NCBI GenBank assembly: GCA_030840545.1
Contig: JAVEEH010000164.1
Location: 1 to 5,311 of the forward strand
From: Frankiaceae bacterium
Lineage (GTDB): Bacteria; Actinomycetota; Actinomycetes; JAFAQI01
Direction of reading: 5' to 3'
DNA length: 5,311 bases
Made by a program: the position numbers and the translations under genes. The notes under the pieces are model-generated. The model did not search any database and had not been told where the DNA came from. It was given only the letters and a program-made list of their open reading frames with translations. This document shows, piece after piece, positions 1 to 5,311 of this stretch; position 1 is the first letter of the stretch; each line of letters opens with the position of its first letter.

Positions 1-737
1 CGGAAGCCACCGTTGGCCGACCGCCAGTCGACGATGCGTTGGGCGAGCACTGGCCCGATGCCCGGCAGGGCGTCGAGCTGGTCAACCGTCGCGGAGTTGA
101 GGTTGACGGGCCCGGCCGCAGCGCCGCTGCCGCCACCGGTCGAGGCTGCCGCGCCGGTCGAGCCGGCACCGGCGACGCCGATGAGCAGCAGCTCGCCGTC
201 CGTCACCCTGGCCGCGAGGTCGACGAGCGTGAGATCGGACCGCCGGATCGCACCGCCGGCCGCCCTCAACGCGTCGGCCACCCGCGCGCCGGGCGAGAGC
301 GTGACCAACCCCGGCCGTCGCACCCGCCCGCCCACGTCGACGACGACCCCGGTGGGTGTGGGCGCCGGCAGCGCCAACGGTGCGGACGCCATCGGCGGGG
401 GTCCGGCTGCGGACCCGGCGCGGTGGTGCATCAGCACGAAGGCAGTGACCGCGATGCAGGCCGCGCACACACCGGCGAGGGTCAGCAGTGCCGGACGGCT
501 GGCGACGGCCGAGATGGTGTCGAACCATTCCGAGCTCAGCCAGCCCGGAGACGGCCGCCCCGGTGGGGTAACCCGGCTCGGCTGCGCTGCGTCCGCATCC
601 GCGGCCGGCGGTGGTGTCGGCATCGACGCACGTACGACGTCGGGTTGTTCCGGCACCCAGGGCCGCACCGCCGTGCTGAGCCCGAGCGCCGCGAGCCGGA
701 CCGACACCAGGTCGTCGTCATGCTCGGGTCGGGCCAT
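1..737 (-). CDS. comEA: ComEA-type helix-hairpin-helix DNA-binding protein (C-terminus missing)
   Basis: ComEA proteins are membrane-anchored double-stranded DNA receptors that pass DNA to the ComEC channel during natural transformation. The 245 complete codons seen show, in order: a proline- and alanine-rich cytoplasmic N-terminus of about 80 residues; one hydrophobic segment at about 83-103 acting as a signal anchor; a proline-rich linker; an SLBB-like domain at about 130-187 (GVVVDVGGRVRRPG start); a Gly/Ala/Ser-rich linker at 188-208; and the first helix-hairpin-helix from about 210 (VNLNSATVDQLDALPGIGP, then a helix ending GGFR). The second HhH motif expected in the family lies beyond the left edge. 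The ATG at 737 is the first start after an in-frame TAG at 747-749, and no good Shine-Dalgarno sequence precedes it (GAGG is only 1 base away). It lies 71 bases downstream of degV on the same strand. In actinobacteria comEC usually follows. Competence itself is unproven for most actinobacteria, so the family call is firm and the physiological role is inferred. Confidence 0.93.
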   Translation of the reverse strand, partial: MARPEHDDDLVSVRLAALGLSTAVRPWVPEQPDVVRASMPTPPPAADADAAQPSRVTPPGRPSPGWLSSEWFDTISAVASRPALLTLAGVCAACIAVTAFVLMHHRAGSAAGPPPMASAPLALPAPTPTGVVVDVGGRVRRPGLVTLSPGARVADALRAAGGAIRRSDLTLVDLAARVTDGELLLIGVAGAGSTGAAASTGGGSGAAAGPVNLNSATVDQLDALPGIGPVLAQRIVDWRSANGGF

Positions 738-743
738 GCCTCG

Positions 744-749
744 ACGCTA
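744..749 (-). promoter_or_regulatory. Candidate -10 box for a leaderless comEA transcript
   Basis: The minus strand reads TAGCGT, a match to the actinobacterial TANNNT -10 pattern, followed by six bases and then the comEA ATG. That spacing would put the transcription start on the A of ATG and would explain the lack of a properly spaced ribosome binding site. No -35 hexamer is evident. TANNNT is a loose pattern, so a chance match is quite possible. Confidence 0.3.
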
Positions 750-808
750 GGAAGCACTCGGCGGCCCGGCTCGACGGCGCGCGCGGCTGTGGACGACGCC
801 GGCAGTGG

Positions 809-1651
809 TCAGCGATGGTGGACGACGACGCCCAGCAGACCGAGCCCGACATGCGCAGCGACGGCGGCACCGACCTCCGACACGTGGGCGGTCTGGACGC
901 CCGGCAACCGTGCCCGCAGCCGATCGACGAGCGCATCCGCCCGGGCCGGTGCGGCCAGGTGATGCACCGCGATGTCGACGGCCCCGTCGCCGGCCTCGGC
1001 CGCCACCACGTCCTCCAGACGCGCCATCGCCTTCGACGCGGTGCGCACCTTCTCGAGCAGGGCGATGCGACCGTCGACGACCTGCAGCAGCGGCTTGACC
1101 AGCAACGCTGCGCCGACCAGCGCAGCCGCCTGACCGATCCGGCCGCCGCGCCGCAACGCATCGAGGGAGTCGACGTAGAACAGGGCCCGGCAACGCCCCG
1201 CGGCCGTCTTCGCGGTGGACACCACCTGCTCCGCGGTCGCATCCCCCGCCGCTGCCTCCGCCGCGGCCAGCACCGGAAAGCCCAAGCCCATCGCCGTCGA
1301 GCCCGAGTCGACGACGTGCACCGGCAGCGGAGCCTCACCCGCGGCGAGCCGGGCAGAGTCGAGGGTGCCCGACAGGCCGGCCGAGATGTGCACCGACACC
1401 ACCGCCGACGCGCCGGCGTCGGCCAGCCGGGAGTAAGCGGTGGCGAAAGCCTGCGGGGAAGGTCGCGAGGTGCTGACTGCCTGGCGTTCGGCCAGCGCAG
1501 CAGCAACATCTGCCGGCGTCACGTCGATGCCCTCGGCGCCGACGCGACCACCGAGCACGACCTGCAGCGGGACGACGTCGACGTCGACGTTCTCGAGCAG
1601 TCCGGGCGGCAGAGCAGCAGTCGAGTCCGTGACGACCGCCACTGCGCGCAT
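809..1651 (-). CDS. DegV family fatty-acid-binding protein (FakB-like)
   Basis: DegV/FakB proteins bind a single fatty acid and, where studied in Firmicutes, present it to the kinase FakA, which makes acyl-phosphate for phospholipid synthesis. The 280-residue product has the usual family length and all landmark motifs: VTDSTA at 7-12 near the N-terminus, STSRPSP at 60-66, SVHISAGLSGTLDSARLA at 86-103 (lipid carboxylate loop), VVDSGSTAMGLGF at 113-125 and VDSLDALRRGGRIG at 160-173. No signal peptide or membrane segment is visible, so it is probably cytosolic. The ATG at 1651 lies 10 bases after the leuS stop. AAGG at 1660-1663, which shares two bases with that stop codon, is 8 bases before the ATG, so translation is probably coupled. 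The start fits the family because the VTDST motif begins only six residues in. No FakA (DAK2-domain) gene is in the window. The physiological ligand cannot be read from the sequence. Several paralogues per genome are common, so I give no gene symbol. Confidence 0.93.
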   Translation of the reverse strand: MRAVAVVTDSTAALPPGLLENVDVDVVPLQVVLGGRVGAEGIDVTPADVAAALAERQAVSTSRPSPQAFATAYSRLADAGASAVVSVHISAGLSGTLDSARLAAGEAPLPVHVVDSGSTAMGLGFPVLAAAEAAAGDATAEQVVSTAKTAAGRCRALFYVDSLDALRRGGRIGQAAALVGAALLVKPLLQVVDGRIALLEKVRTASKAMARLEDVVAAEAGDGAVDIAVHHLAAPARADALVDRLRARLPGVQTAHVSEVGAAVAAHVGLGLLGVVVHHR

Positions 1652-1659
1652 GAGCCGCG

Positions 1660-1663
1660 CCTT
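1660..1663 (-). promoter_or_regulatory. degV Shine-Dalgarno overlapping the leuS stop codon
   Basis: AAGG on the minus strand uses the last two bases of the leuS TAA stop plus the next two G residues and sits 8 bases before the degV ATG. It is short, so degV translation probably relies on ribosomes finishing leuS. Confidence 0.5.
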
Positions 1664-4139
1664 AGCCCGGGACGACGTTGACGAGCCGCGGCGCGCGGAC
1701 GATCACGGTGCGCACCGGCCGATCACCGAGCGCGCGCTGCACGGCTTCGCTGGCCAGCGCGCGCTCGCGCAGCTCGTCGTCGCTGACGTCGATCGGCACC
1801 TCGAACTTGTCGCGCAGCTTTCCCGCCACCTGCACGACGCAAGTCACGGTGTCTTCCACCAGCAGTGCCGGATCGGTCGTCGGCCAGCCGGCCTGCACCA
1901 CTGAGGGCGCGTTTCCCAGCAGCTCCCACGCCTCCTCCGCCGCGAACGGCGCGAAGATGCTCAACATCCGCGCCAGTGCTTCGGCGCCTTCACGCACGGC
2001 CGTCGCCCCGGCCGGCGACGATGGTGCGCCGCCGTCCACCGCCTTGCGCAATGCCGACGTCAGCTCCATCAGCCGGGCGATGGCGACGTTGTAGCGCTTG
2101 TGCTCGGCGTGCTCCGTCGCATCAGCGACCAGCTTGTGCACGACCGTGCGAATCTCGGCGGCACCGGTCGCCGGGTCACTGCCCTGGCCGATGCTGCCGA
2201 CGTCGGAGGCCAACCGCCACACCCGCGCCAGCCACTTCACCGATCCCGTCGGCGACACGTCTGCCCAGTCGACGTCATCTTCGGGAGGGCCGGCGAACAA
2301 CATCGTCAACCGGACCGCGTCCGGACCGTAGGACGCCAGCTCGTCCTGCAGCTTGACCAGGTTGCCACGCGACTTCGACATCGATGAGCCGTTCATGATG
2401 ACCATGCCCTGGTTGGTCAACCGGGTGAACGGCTCGGTGAAGTCGAGCATGCCCATGTCGTGCATGGCCTTGACGAAGAACCGCGCATAGAGCAGGTGCA
2501 AGATCGCGTGGGTCACGCCGCCGACATATTCGTCGACCGGAGCCCAGCGCCGCACGCGTTCGACGTCGAACACCTGCGTGTCGTCATCAGCGGAGGGATA
2601 GCGCAGGAAATACCACGACGAGTCGACGAACGTGTCCATCGTGTCGGTGTCGCGGGTGGCATCGCCGCCGCAGCTCGGGCACTTCACCGTCAGCCAGTCG
2701 GTCGCGCTCTCCAACGGCGACCGCCCGCCTTCGGGCCGCAGCTCATAGCCGGTCAGCGGCAGCTCCACCGGCAGGTCCTCGTCGGGCACGGCGACCTCGC
2801 CGCACGCACTGCAGTGCACGATCGGGATCGGGCAGCCCCAGTAACGCTGCCGCGACAGCAGCCAGTCGCGCAGCCGGTAGGTGATGGCCGGCACTCCATG
2901 ACCGTCGCGCTGCAGGTCAGCCGCGATCGCTGCGATGGCCTCGTCCTTGCGCATGCCGTCGTAGCGACCGCTGTTGACCAGGACGCCGTCACCGGACGTG
3001 GCGATGCCGGTCTCGTTGGGGTCGGGGTCGCCGGTGTCGACGACGACGCGCACCGGCAGCCCGAACGCGCGCGCGAAGTCGAGGTCGCGCTGGTCGTGGG
3101 CCGGCACGGCCATGATGGCGCCGGTGCCGTAGTCGGCCAGCACGTAGTCGGCGGCATAGACCGGGATCAGCTCGCCGTTGACCGGGTTGATAGCACGACG
3201 GCCCAGTGGCACACCGGTCTTCTGCCGGCCCTCCGACAGCCGGTCGACCTCGGACATGCGTTGCACTTGTGCGACGTAGGCCGTCAATGCAGGTCGTTGC
3301 TCGTCGGTGCACAGCGCGGCCGCCAACGGCGAGTCGGCGGCGACCACGAAGAAGGTTGCACCGAACAGCGTGTCCGGTCGCGTCGTGAACACCCGCACCG
3401 GAGTGTCATGGCCTTCGATGTGGAAGTCGACGTGGGCGCCGTGGGAACGGCCGATCCAATTGCGCTGCATGGTCAGGACCCGCTCGGGCCACTTGCCTTC
3501 CAGTTGCGCCATGTCGTCGAGCAACCGGTCGGCATAGGCGGTGATGCGGAAGAACCACTGGGTCAGGTTCTTCTTCGTGACGTCACTGCCGCAGCGTTCG
3601 CACTTGCCGGCGATGACCTGCTCGTTGGCCAGCACGGTCTGGTCGACCGGGCACCAGTTGACCGGCGCAGCCTTGCGATAGGCCAGGCCGCGCTCGAACA
3701 GGCGCAGGAACAGCCACTGCGTCCAGCGGTAGTAGTCCGGGTCGGAGGTGTGCAGCCGGGTCCGCCAGTCGAAGGAGATGCCCAGCCGTTTGAACGACTC
3801 GGCCTGGGTCTCGATGTTGGCGTAGGTCCACTCTCGCGGATCTTGGTTGCGTTGCAGCGCGGCGTTCTCCGCCGGCAGACCGAAGGAGTCCCAGCCGACC
3901 GGGTGCAAGACGTTGAAGCCACGCATCATCGCGAAGCGCGCGACGGCGTCACCGATGCTGTAAGCCTCGGCGTGACCCATGTGCAGGTCGCCCGACGGGT
4001 AGGGGAACATGTCGACGACGTAGCGCCGCTCGCGATTGTCGTCGTCAGTCGCCTCGAACAGCCGCAGGCGGTCCCAGACCGGCAGCCACTTGTCGACGAC
4101 GCCATGCGGATCGAAGCCTGGCGCGGGGGCCTCGCTCAC
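1662..4139 (-). CDS. leuS: Leucyl-tRNA synthetase
   Basis: This class Ia synthetase activates leucine with ATP and charges tRNA-Leu in the cytosol. From the GTG at 4139 it is 825 residues. The order is: N-terminal Rossmann half with the HIGH motif as HMGH (53-56); a zinc module with C163, C180 and C183; the CP1 editing domain from about 228 to 405, with the threonine-rich TTRPDT (252-257) and the conserved Asp349 in VPAHDQRD, so proofreading should be intact; a second cysteine set C443, C446, C487, C490 that looks like a zinc ribbon; the KMSKS loop, here SMSKS (586-590); a helical anticodon-binding domain (about 630-760); and the small C-terminal domain ending LVNVVPG. The GTG is chosen because AGGGAGAAGG precedes it at proper spacing; an in-frame TTG at 4172 lies in the terminator T-tract and has no such site. 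The length is near the compact bacterial form (E. coli about 860), not the roughly 970 residues I recall for mycobacteria. It heads a leuS-degV(-comEA) block and is preceded by an apparent leucine attenuator. Confidence 0.97.
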   Translation of the reverse strand: MSEAPAPGFDPHGVVDKWLPVWDRLRLFEATDDDNRERRYVVDMFPYPSGDLHMGHAEAYSIGDAVARFAMMRGFNVLHPVGWDSFGLPAENAALQRNQDPREWTYANIETQAESFKRLGISFDWRTRLHTSDPDYYRWTQWLFLRLFERGLAYRKAAPVNWCPVDQTVLANEQVIAGKCERCGSDVTKKNLTQWFFRITAYADRLLDDMAQLEGKWPERVLTMQRNWIGRSHGAHVDFHIEGHDTPVRVFTTRPDTLFGATFFVVAADSPLAAALCTDEQRPALTAYVAQVQRMSEVDRLSEGRQKTGVPLGRRAINPVNGELIPVYAADYVLADYGTGAIMAVPAHDQRDLDFARAFGLPVRVVVDTGDPDPNETGIATSGDGVLVNSGRYDGMRKDEAIAAIAADLQRDGHGVPAITYRLRDWLLSRQRYWGCPIPIVHCSACGEVAVPDEDLPVELPLTGYELRPEGGRSPLESATDWLTVKCPSCGGDATRDTDTMDTFVDSSWYFLRYPSADDDTQVFDVERVRRWAPVDEYVGGVTHAILHLLYARFFVKAMHDMGMLDFTEPFTRLTNQGMVIMNGSSMSKSRGNLVKLQDELASYGPDAVRLTMLFAGPPEDDVDWADVSPTGSVKWLARVWRLASDVGSIGQGSDPATGAAEIRTVVHKLVADATEHAEHKRYNVAIARLMELTSALRKAVDGGAPSSPAGATAVREGAEALARMLSIFAPFAAEEAWELLGNAPSVVQAGWPTTDPALLVEDTVTCVVQVAGKLRDKFEVPIDVSDDELRERALASEAVQRALGDRPVRTVIVRAPRLVNVVPG

Positions 4140-4141
4140 GA

Positions 4142-4151
4142 CCTTCTCCCT
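4142..4151 (-). promoter_or_regulatory. leuS ribosome binding site, which decides the start codon
   Basis: The minus strand reads AGGGAGAAGG followed by TC and the GTG at 4139. The GGGAG core is 6 bases from GTG. This purine-rich site fits the GTG start. It lies inside the coding region if the upstream TTG at 4172 were used, which argues against that longer form. Confidence 0.8.
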
Positions 4152-4170
4152 CTCGCTCTCATTCCCGGAC

Positions 4171-4197
4171 AAAGGAAAAGCCCCCGCATGGAGGGCT
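4171..4197 (-). terminator. Intrinsic terminator in the leuS leader (attenuator terminator)
   Basis: On the minus strand AGCCCTC pairs with GGGGGCT around the 5-base loop CATGC. This gives seven base pairs, one of them a G-T wobble, followed directly by TTTCCTTT. It lies between the leader peptide stop (4222) and the leuS start (4139), in the orientation of leuS, where a terminator would only make sense as a conditional one. There is no gene upstream on this strand that it could simply end, apart from the short leader peptide. Confidence 0.8.
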
Positions 4198-4233
4198 GCC
4201 GCGCTGCCGTCGACCTGGTGGTCAGCGCGGCCC
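4193..4233 (-). promoter_or_regulatory. Candidate antiterminator stem of the leuS attenuator
   Basis: CCGCGCTG (4223-4230), which contains the last leader-peptide codons and part of the stop, is perfectly complementary to CAGCGCGG (4199-4206), with a small GACC/GGTC-type hairpin possible in the loop. With a three-base bulge the pairing can extend as GGGC (4230-4233) with GCCC (4193-4196). Those last four bases are also part of the 5' arm of the terminator, so the two folds compete. A ribosome that reaches the leader stop would cover the 5' arm and let the terminator form. A ribosome held at the leucine codons (4237-4242) would leave most of the arm free. The pairings are seen in the sequence; the switching is inferred. 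Confidence 0.55.
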
Positions 4234-4257
4234 GGGAAGGAGCTGCCGAACGTTCAT
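4222..4257 (-). CDS. Leucine leader peptide MNVRQLLPGPR of the leuS attenuator
   Basis: This 11-codon reading frame (ATG to TGA) lies 82 bases before the leuS GTG. It holds two adjacent leucine codons, CTC and CTT, at positions 6 and 7. The stop codon lies inside the 5' arm of the predicted antiterminator stem, and the terminator follows 24 bases later, which is the layout of amino-acid attenuators. No Shine-Dalgarno sequence is visible. Instead a TACGAT -10 box sits six bases upstream, so the message probably begins at the ATG and is translated as a leaderless mRNA. The peptide likely has no function as a product; its translation is the sensor for charged tRNA-Leu. Only two leucine codons is a weak count by itself, so the call rests on the combination with promoter, competing stems, terminator and the identity of the downstream gene. 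Confidence 0.7.
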   Translation of the reverse strand: MNVRQLLPGPR

Positions 4258-4263
4258 GTCGGC

Positions 4264-4269
4264 ATCGTA
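4264..4269 (-). promoter_or_regulatory. -10 box of the leuS operon promoter
   Basis: The minus strand reads TACGAT, a good match to the sigma-70-type TANNNT pattern with the conserved final AT. Six bases separate it from the leader peptide ATG, placing the likely transcription start at or next to position 4257. A clear -35 hexamer is not seen: the bases 16-18 upstream are CGAACC or overlapping variants, which do not resemble TTGACA. Weak -35 boxes are common in actinobacteria. Confidence 0.6.
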
Positions 4270-4297
4270 CGGCACCGGCGGCTCGGGTTCGGCGACC

Positions 4298-4303
4298 TAT
4301 CGT
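4298..4303 (+). promoter_or_regulatory. Possible -10 box for the GAF-domain gene
   Basis: TATCGT on the plus strand matches TANNNT and lies 77 bases before the TTG start of the GAF gene, in the 123-base divergent intergenic region. No convincing -35 box is found at the right distance. If it is used, its upstream elements overlap the leuS promoter, so the two divergent promoters would share space. Confidence 0.25.
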
Positions 4304-4368
4304 GGAGCGAGGGGTCGTGCAGGCCCCGCCCGAATGGGTCATGATGCCCGGCTAGCGGAGACACGTGC

Positions 4369-4374
4369 GGAGGG
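4369..4374 (+). promoter_or_regulatory. Strong ribosome binding site fixing the TTG start of the GAF gene
   Basis: GGAGGG lies six bases before TTG at 4381. An in-frame TGA at 4342-4344 precedes it, and no ATG, GTG or TTG codon occurs in frame between that stop and 4381, so this site decides the start. Confidence 0.8.
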
Positions 4375-4380
4375 CAGGCT

Positions 4381-5311
4381 TTGAACGACGACGCCAAGTC
4401 GCCGCCCGAGCACGCGCCCGGCCTTGACGCGCTGCCGCTCGAAGAAGACGTACGCCGGCTGATTGTCGCCCAGCAGCGCATCTGTGACGCCCCGGCCGAT
4501 GCCGGGGCCATCCGCCAGCTGCTGGTCGAGATGGCGCAGTGGGTGCTCGACCTGGACGGCGCCGTGCTCGAGCTGATCGAGGGCGAGGACCTCGTCTACA
4601 GCCACGCCTCCGGGATTCTCGTCGCCGGTATCGGGATGCGCGTGGGACGTCGCGGGTCGCTGTCCGCTCTGGTGATCGCGAGCGGCCAGCCTCAGCTCAG
4701 CGACGACGTGAAGAAGGACACCCGAGTCGACGCTGTCACGGCCCGGCGGCTCGGCATCGGGTCCATGATCGTCGCGCCGCTGCGGCACGCCCACGACACT
4801 GTCGCCGTCGTCACCGTCGCAGCTCGTGAAAGCGGACGCTGCACCGAACGGCACGTCGCGTTGTTGCAACCGCTGCTGCAGATCGCCGCGACCCGACTCG
4901 AGCGCGTCGCGATGTCCGATGAGCAGCGCGCCGCCGACCAGCTCCTGATGACCATCGGCGAGGCCAGCCGGGAGATCCTCGCGGCCGGCGAGCCGGCCAG
5001 CCAGCTGTGCCAGTGGGCCAGCCGACTGCTCGACGCCCCCTTCGCGGTCTTCCTCCAACCTGATGCGGACGGCAACCTGGTCACGACCGCGCAGACCGGC
5101 GCACCCGTCGCCCCCATGGTCCTTCCGCCGGACAAGCCGTCGATCATGCGCTCGGCGTTCGACAGCGGCCGGTTGCAGCTGATCGCGGACTATCGCAACC
5201 ACGCCGACACCTCCGAGCGCGTGGTGGAGATCCTCGACGAGGCGGGTCTCGCGGACACTCACTCCGGCGCTGCCCTGCCGGTGACGAGCGGCGGCAAGCC
5301 AATCGGCGTGC
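4381..5311 (+). CDS. Tandem GAF-domain sensory/signalling protein (C-terminus missing)
   Basis: The 310 codons seen encode a soluble protein without signal peptide or membrane segment. After an acidic, proline-containing N-terminus (1-22), a first GAF domain spans about 24-176. It is recognisable by WVLDLDGAVLELIEG (54-68), the RRGSLSALVIASGQPQLSDD block (90-109), RVDAV and the strand LGIGSMIVAPLRH (124-136). A helical linker at about 172-200 leads into a second GAF domain (about 188 onward: ICD-like helix, APFAVFLQPDADG, then GAALPVTSGGKPIGV), which is cut by the window edge. GAF domains bind small molecules or mediate dimer signalling. In actinobacteria such pairs often precede a histidine kinase, SpoIIE-type phosphatase, GGDEF or ANTAR output domain, but which one is present here cannot be seen. 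No conserved cysteine or histidine ligand set that would suggest heme or a chromophore is obvious. It diverges from the leuS block, and a functional link between them is not indicated. Confidence 0.85.
   Translation, partial: MNDDAKSPPEHAPGLDALPLEEDVRRLIVAQQRICDAPADAGAIRQLLVEMAQWVLDLDGAVLELIEGEDLVYSHASGILVAGIGMRVGRRGSLSALVIASGQPQLSDDVKKDTRVDAVTARRLGIGSMIVAPLRHAHDTVAVVTVAARESGRCTERHVALLQPLLQIAATRLERVAMSDEQRAADQLLMTIGEASREILAAGEPASQLCQWASRLLDAPFAVFLQPDADGNLVTTAQTGAPVAPMVLPPDKPSIMRSAFDSGRLQLIADYRNHADTSERVVEILDEAGLADTHSGAALPVTSGGKPIGV

Noticed and set aside
738..808. Possible terminator or small gene between degV and comEA
   Set aside because: The 71 bases contain GC-rich self-complementary pieces but no hairpin followed by a T-tract, and no short frame with a start and ribosome binding site worth calling.
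39..962. Plus-strand open frame across the comEA gene and the degV end
   Set aside because: It spans two genes and the gap between them on the opposite strand, and its product is low-complexity Arg/Gly/Pro-rich sequence typical of wrong-frame GC-rich translation.
1574..1590. Short GTCGAC-type tandem repeat
   Set aside because: It encodes the alternating Val-Asp stretch near residues 22-27 of the DegV protein, and such repeats arise readily from GTC/GAC codons in GC-rich genes.
4140..4257. T-box riboswitch upstream of leuS
   Set aside because: T-boxes are known in actinobacteria at ileS. Here there is no T-box bulge consensus and the region is too short, whereas a leucine leader peptide with terminator explains the structure.
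4263..4265. ATG starting a three-codon frame (Met-Pro-Thr-stop) whose TGA overlaps the leader peptide ATG
   Set aside because: It lies between the -10 box and the predicted transcription start, so it would probably not be transcribed.
2460..4355. Open frame of 631 codons on the plus strand, antisense to leuS
   Set aside because: It is the mirror of a strongly conserved leuS frame in GC-rich DNA, where antisense frames stay open by chance. Its translation is rich in Arg, Val, Asp and His without any recognisable domain, and it runs through the leuS leader.
4339..5262. Open frame of 307 codons on the minus strand over the GAF gene
   Set aside because: It is the antisense shadow of the tandem GAF gene, which has a strong ribosome binding site and recognisable domain motifs. 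The shadow has neither.

Overview
This is GC-rich DNA with the codon habits of an actinobacterium. Third codon positions are almost all G or C, GTG and TTG starts have good ribosome binding sites, and there are TANNNT-type -10 boxes. The gene order leuS, degV/fakB, comEA is, from memory, also found in streptomycetes and relatives. The sequence does not fix the genus.

The minus strand carries one block read from right to left. It starts with a regulatory leader at about 4171-4269, followed by leuS (leucyl-tRNA synthetase, 1662-4139), a DegV/FakB-type fatty-acid-binding protein (809-1651), and comEA (DNA-binding competence protein, from 737, running off the left edge). leuS and degV are 10 bases apart, and the likely degV Shine-Dalgarno sequence overlaps the leuS stop codon, so they are almost certainly co-transcribed. 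comEA follows after a 71-base gap with no visible terminator. It may also have its own leaderless promoter.

The most interesting part is the leuS leader. A TACGAT -10 box sits 6 bases before an ATG, so the transcript probably begins at or near that ATG. The ATG opens an 11-codon peptide, MNVRQLLPGPR, with two adjacent leucine codons. Next come a perfect 8-bp long-range stem that uses the end of the peptide ORF, a 7-bp GC-rich hairpin with a T-rich tail (an intrinsic terminator), and then the leuS ribosome binding site and GTG start. This has all the parts of a classical ribosome-mediated attenuator that senses charged leucyl-tRNA. Attenuators were predicted upstream of leuS in some Streptomyces (Seliverstov et al. 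2005, from memory), so the principle is known. The leaderless start of this leader peptide is the less usual aspect.

On the plus strand, diverging from the leuS leader, a gene starts at TTG 4381 behind a strong GGAGGG site and runs off the right edge. It encodes two tandem GAF sensory domains; its output domain is outside the window. I see no tRNA, rRNA, mobile element, CRISPR array or prophage. The window is mostly ordinary housekeeping sequence with one well-formed regulatory leader.
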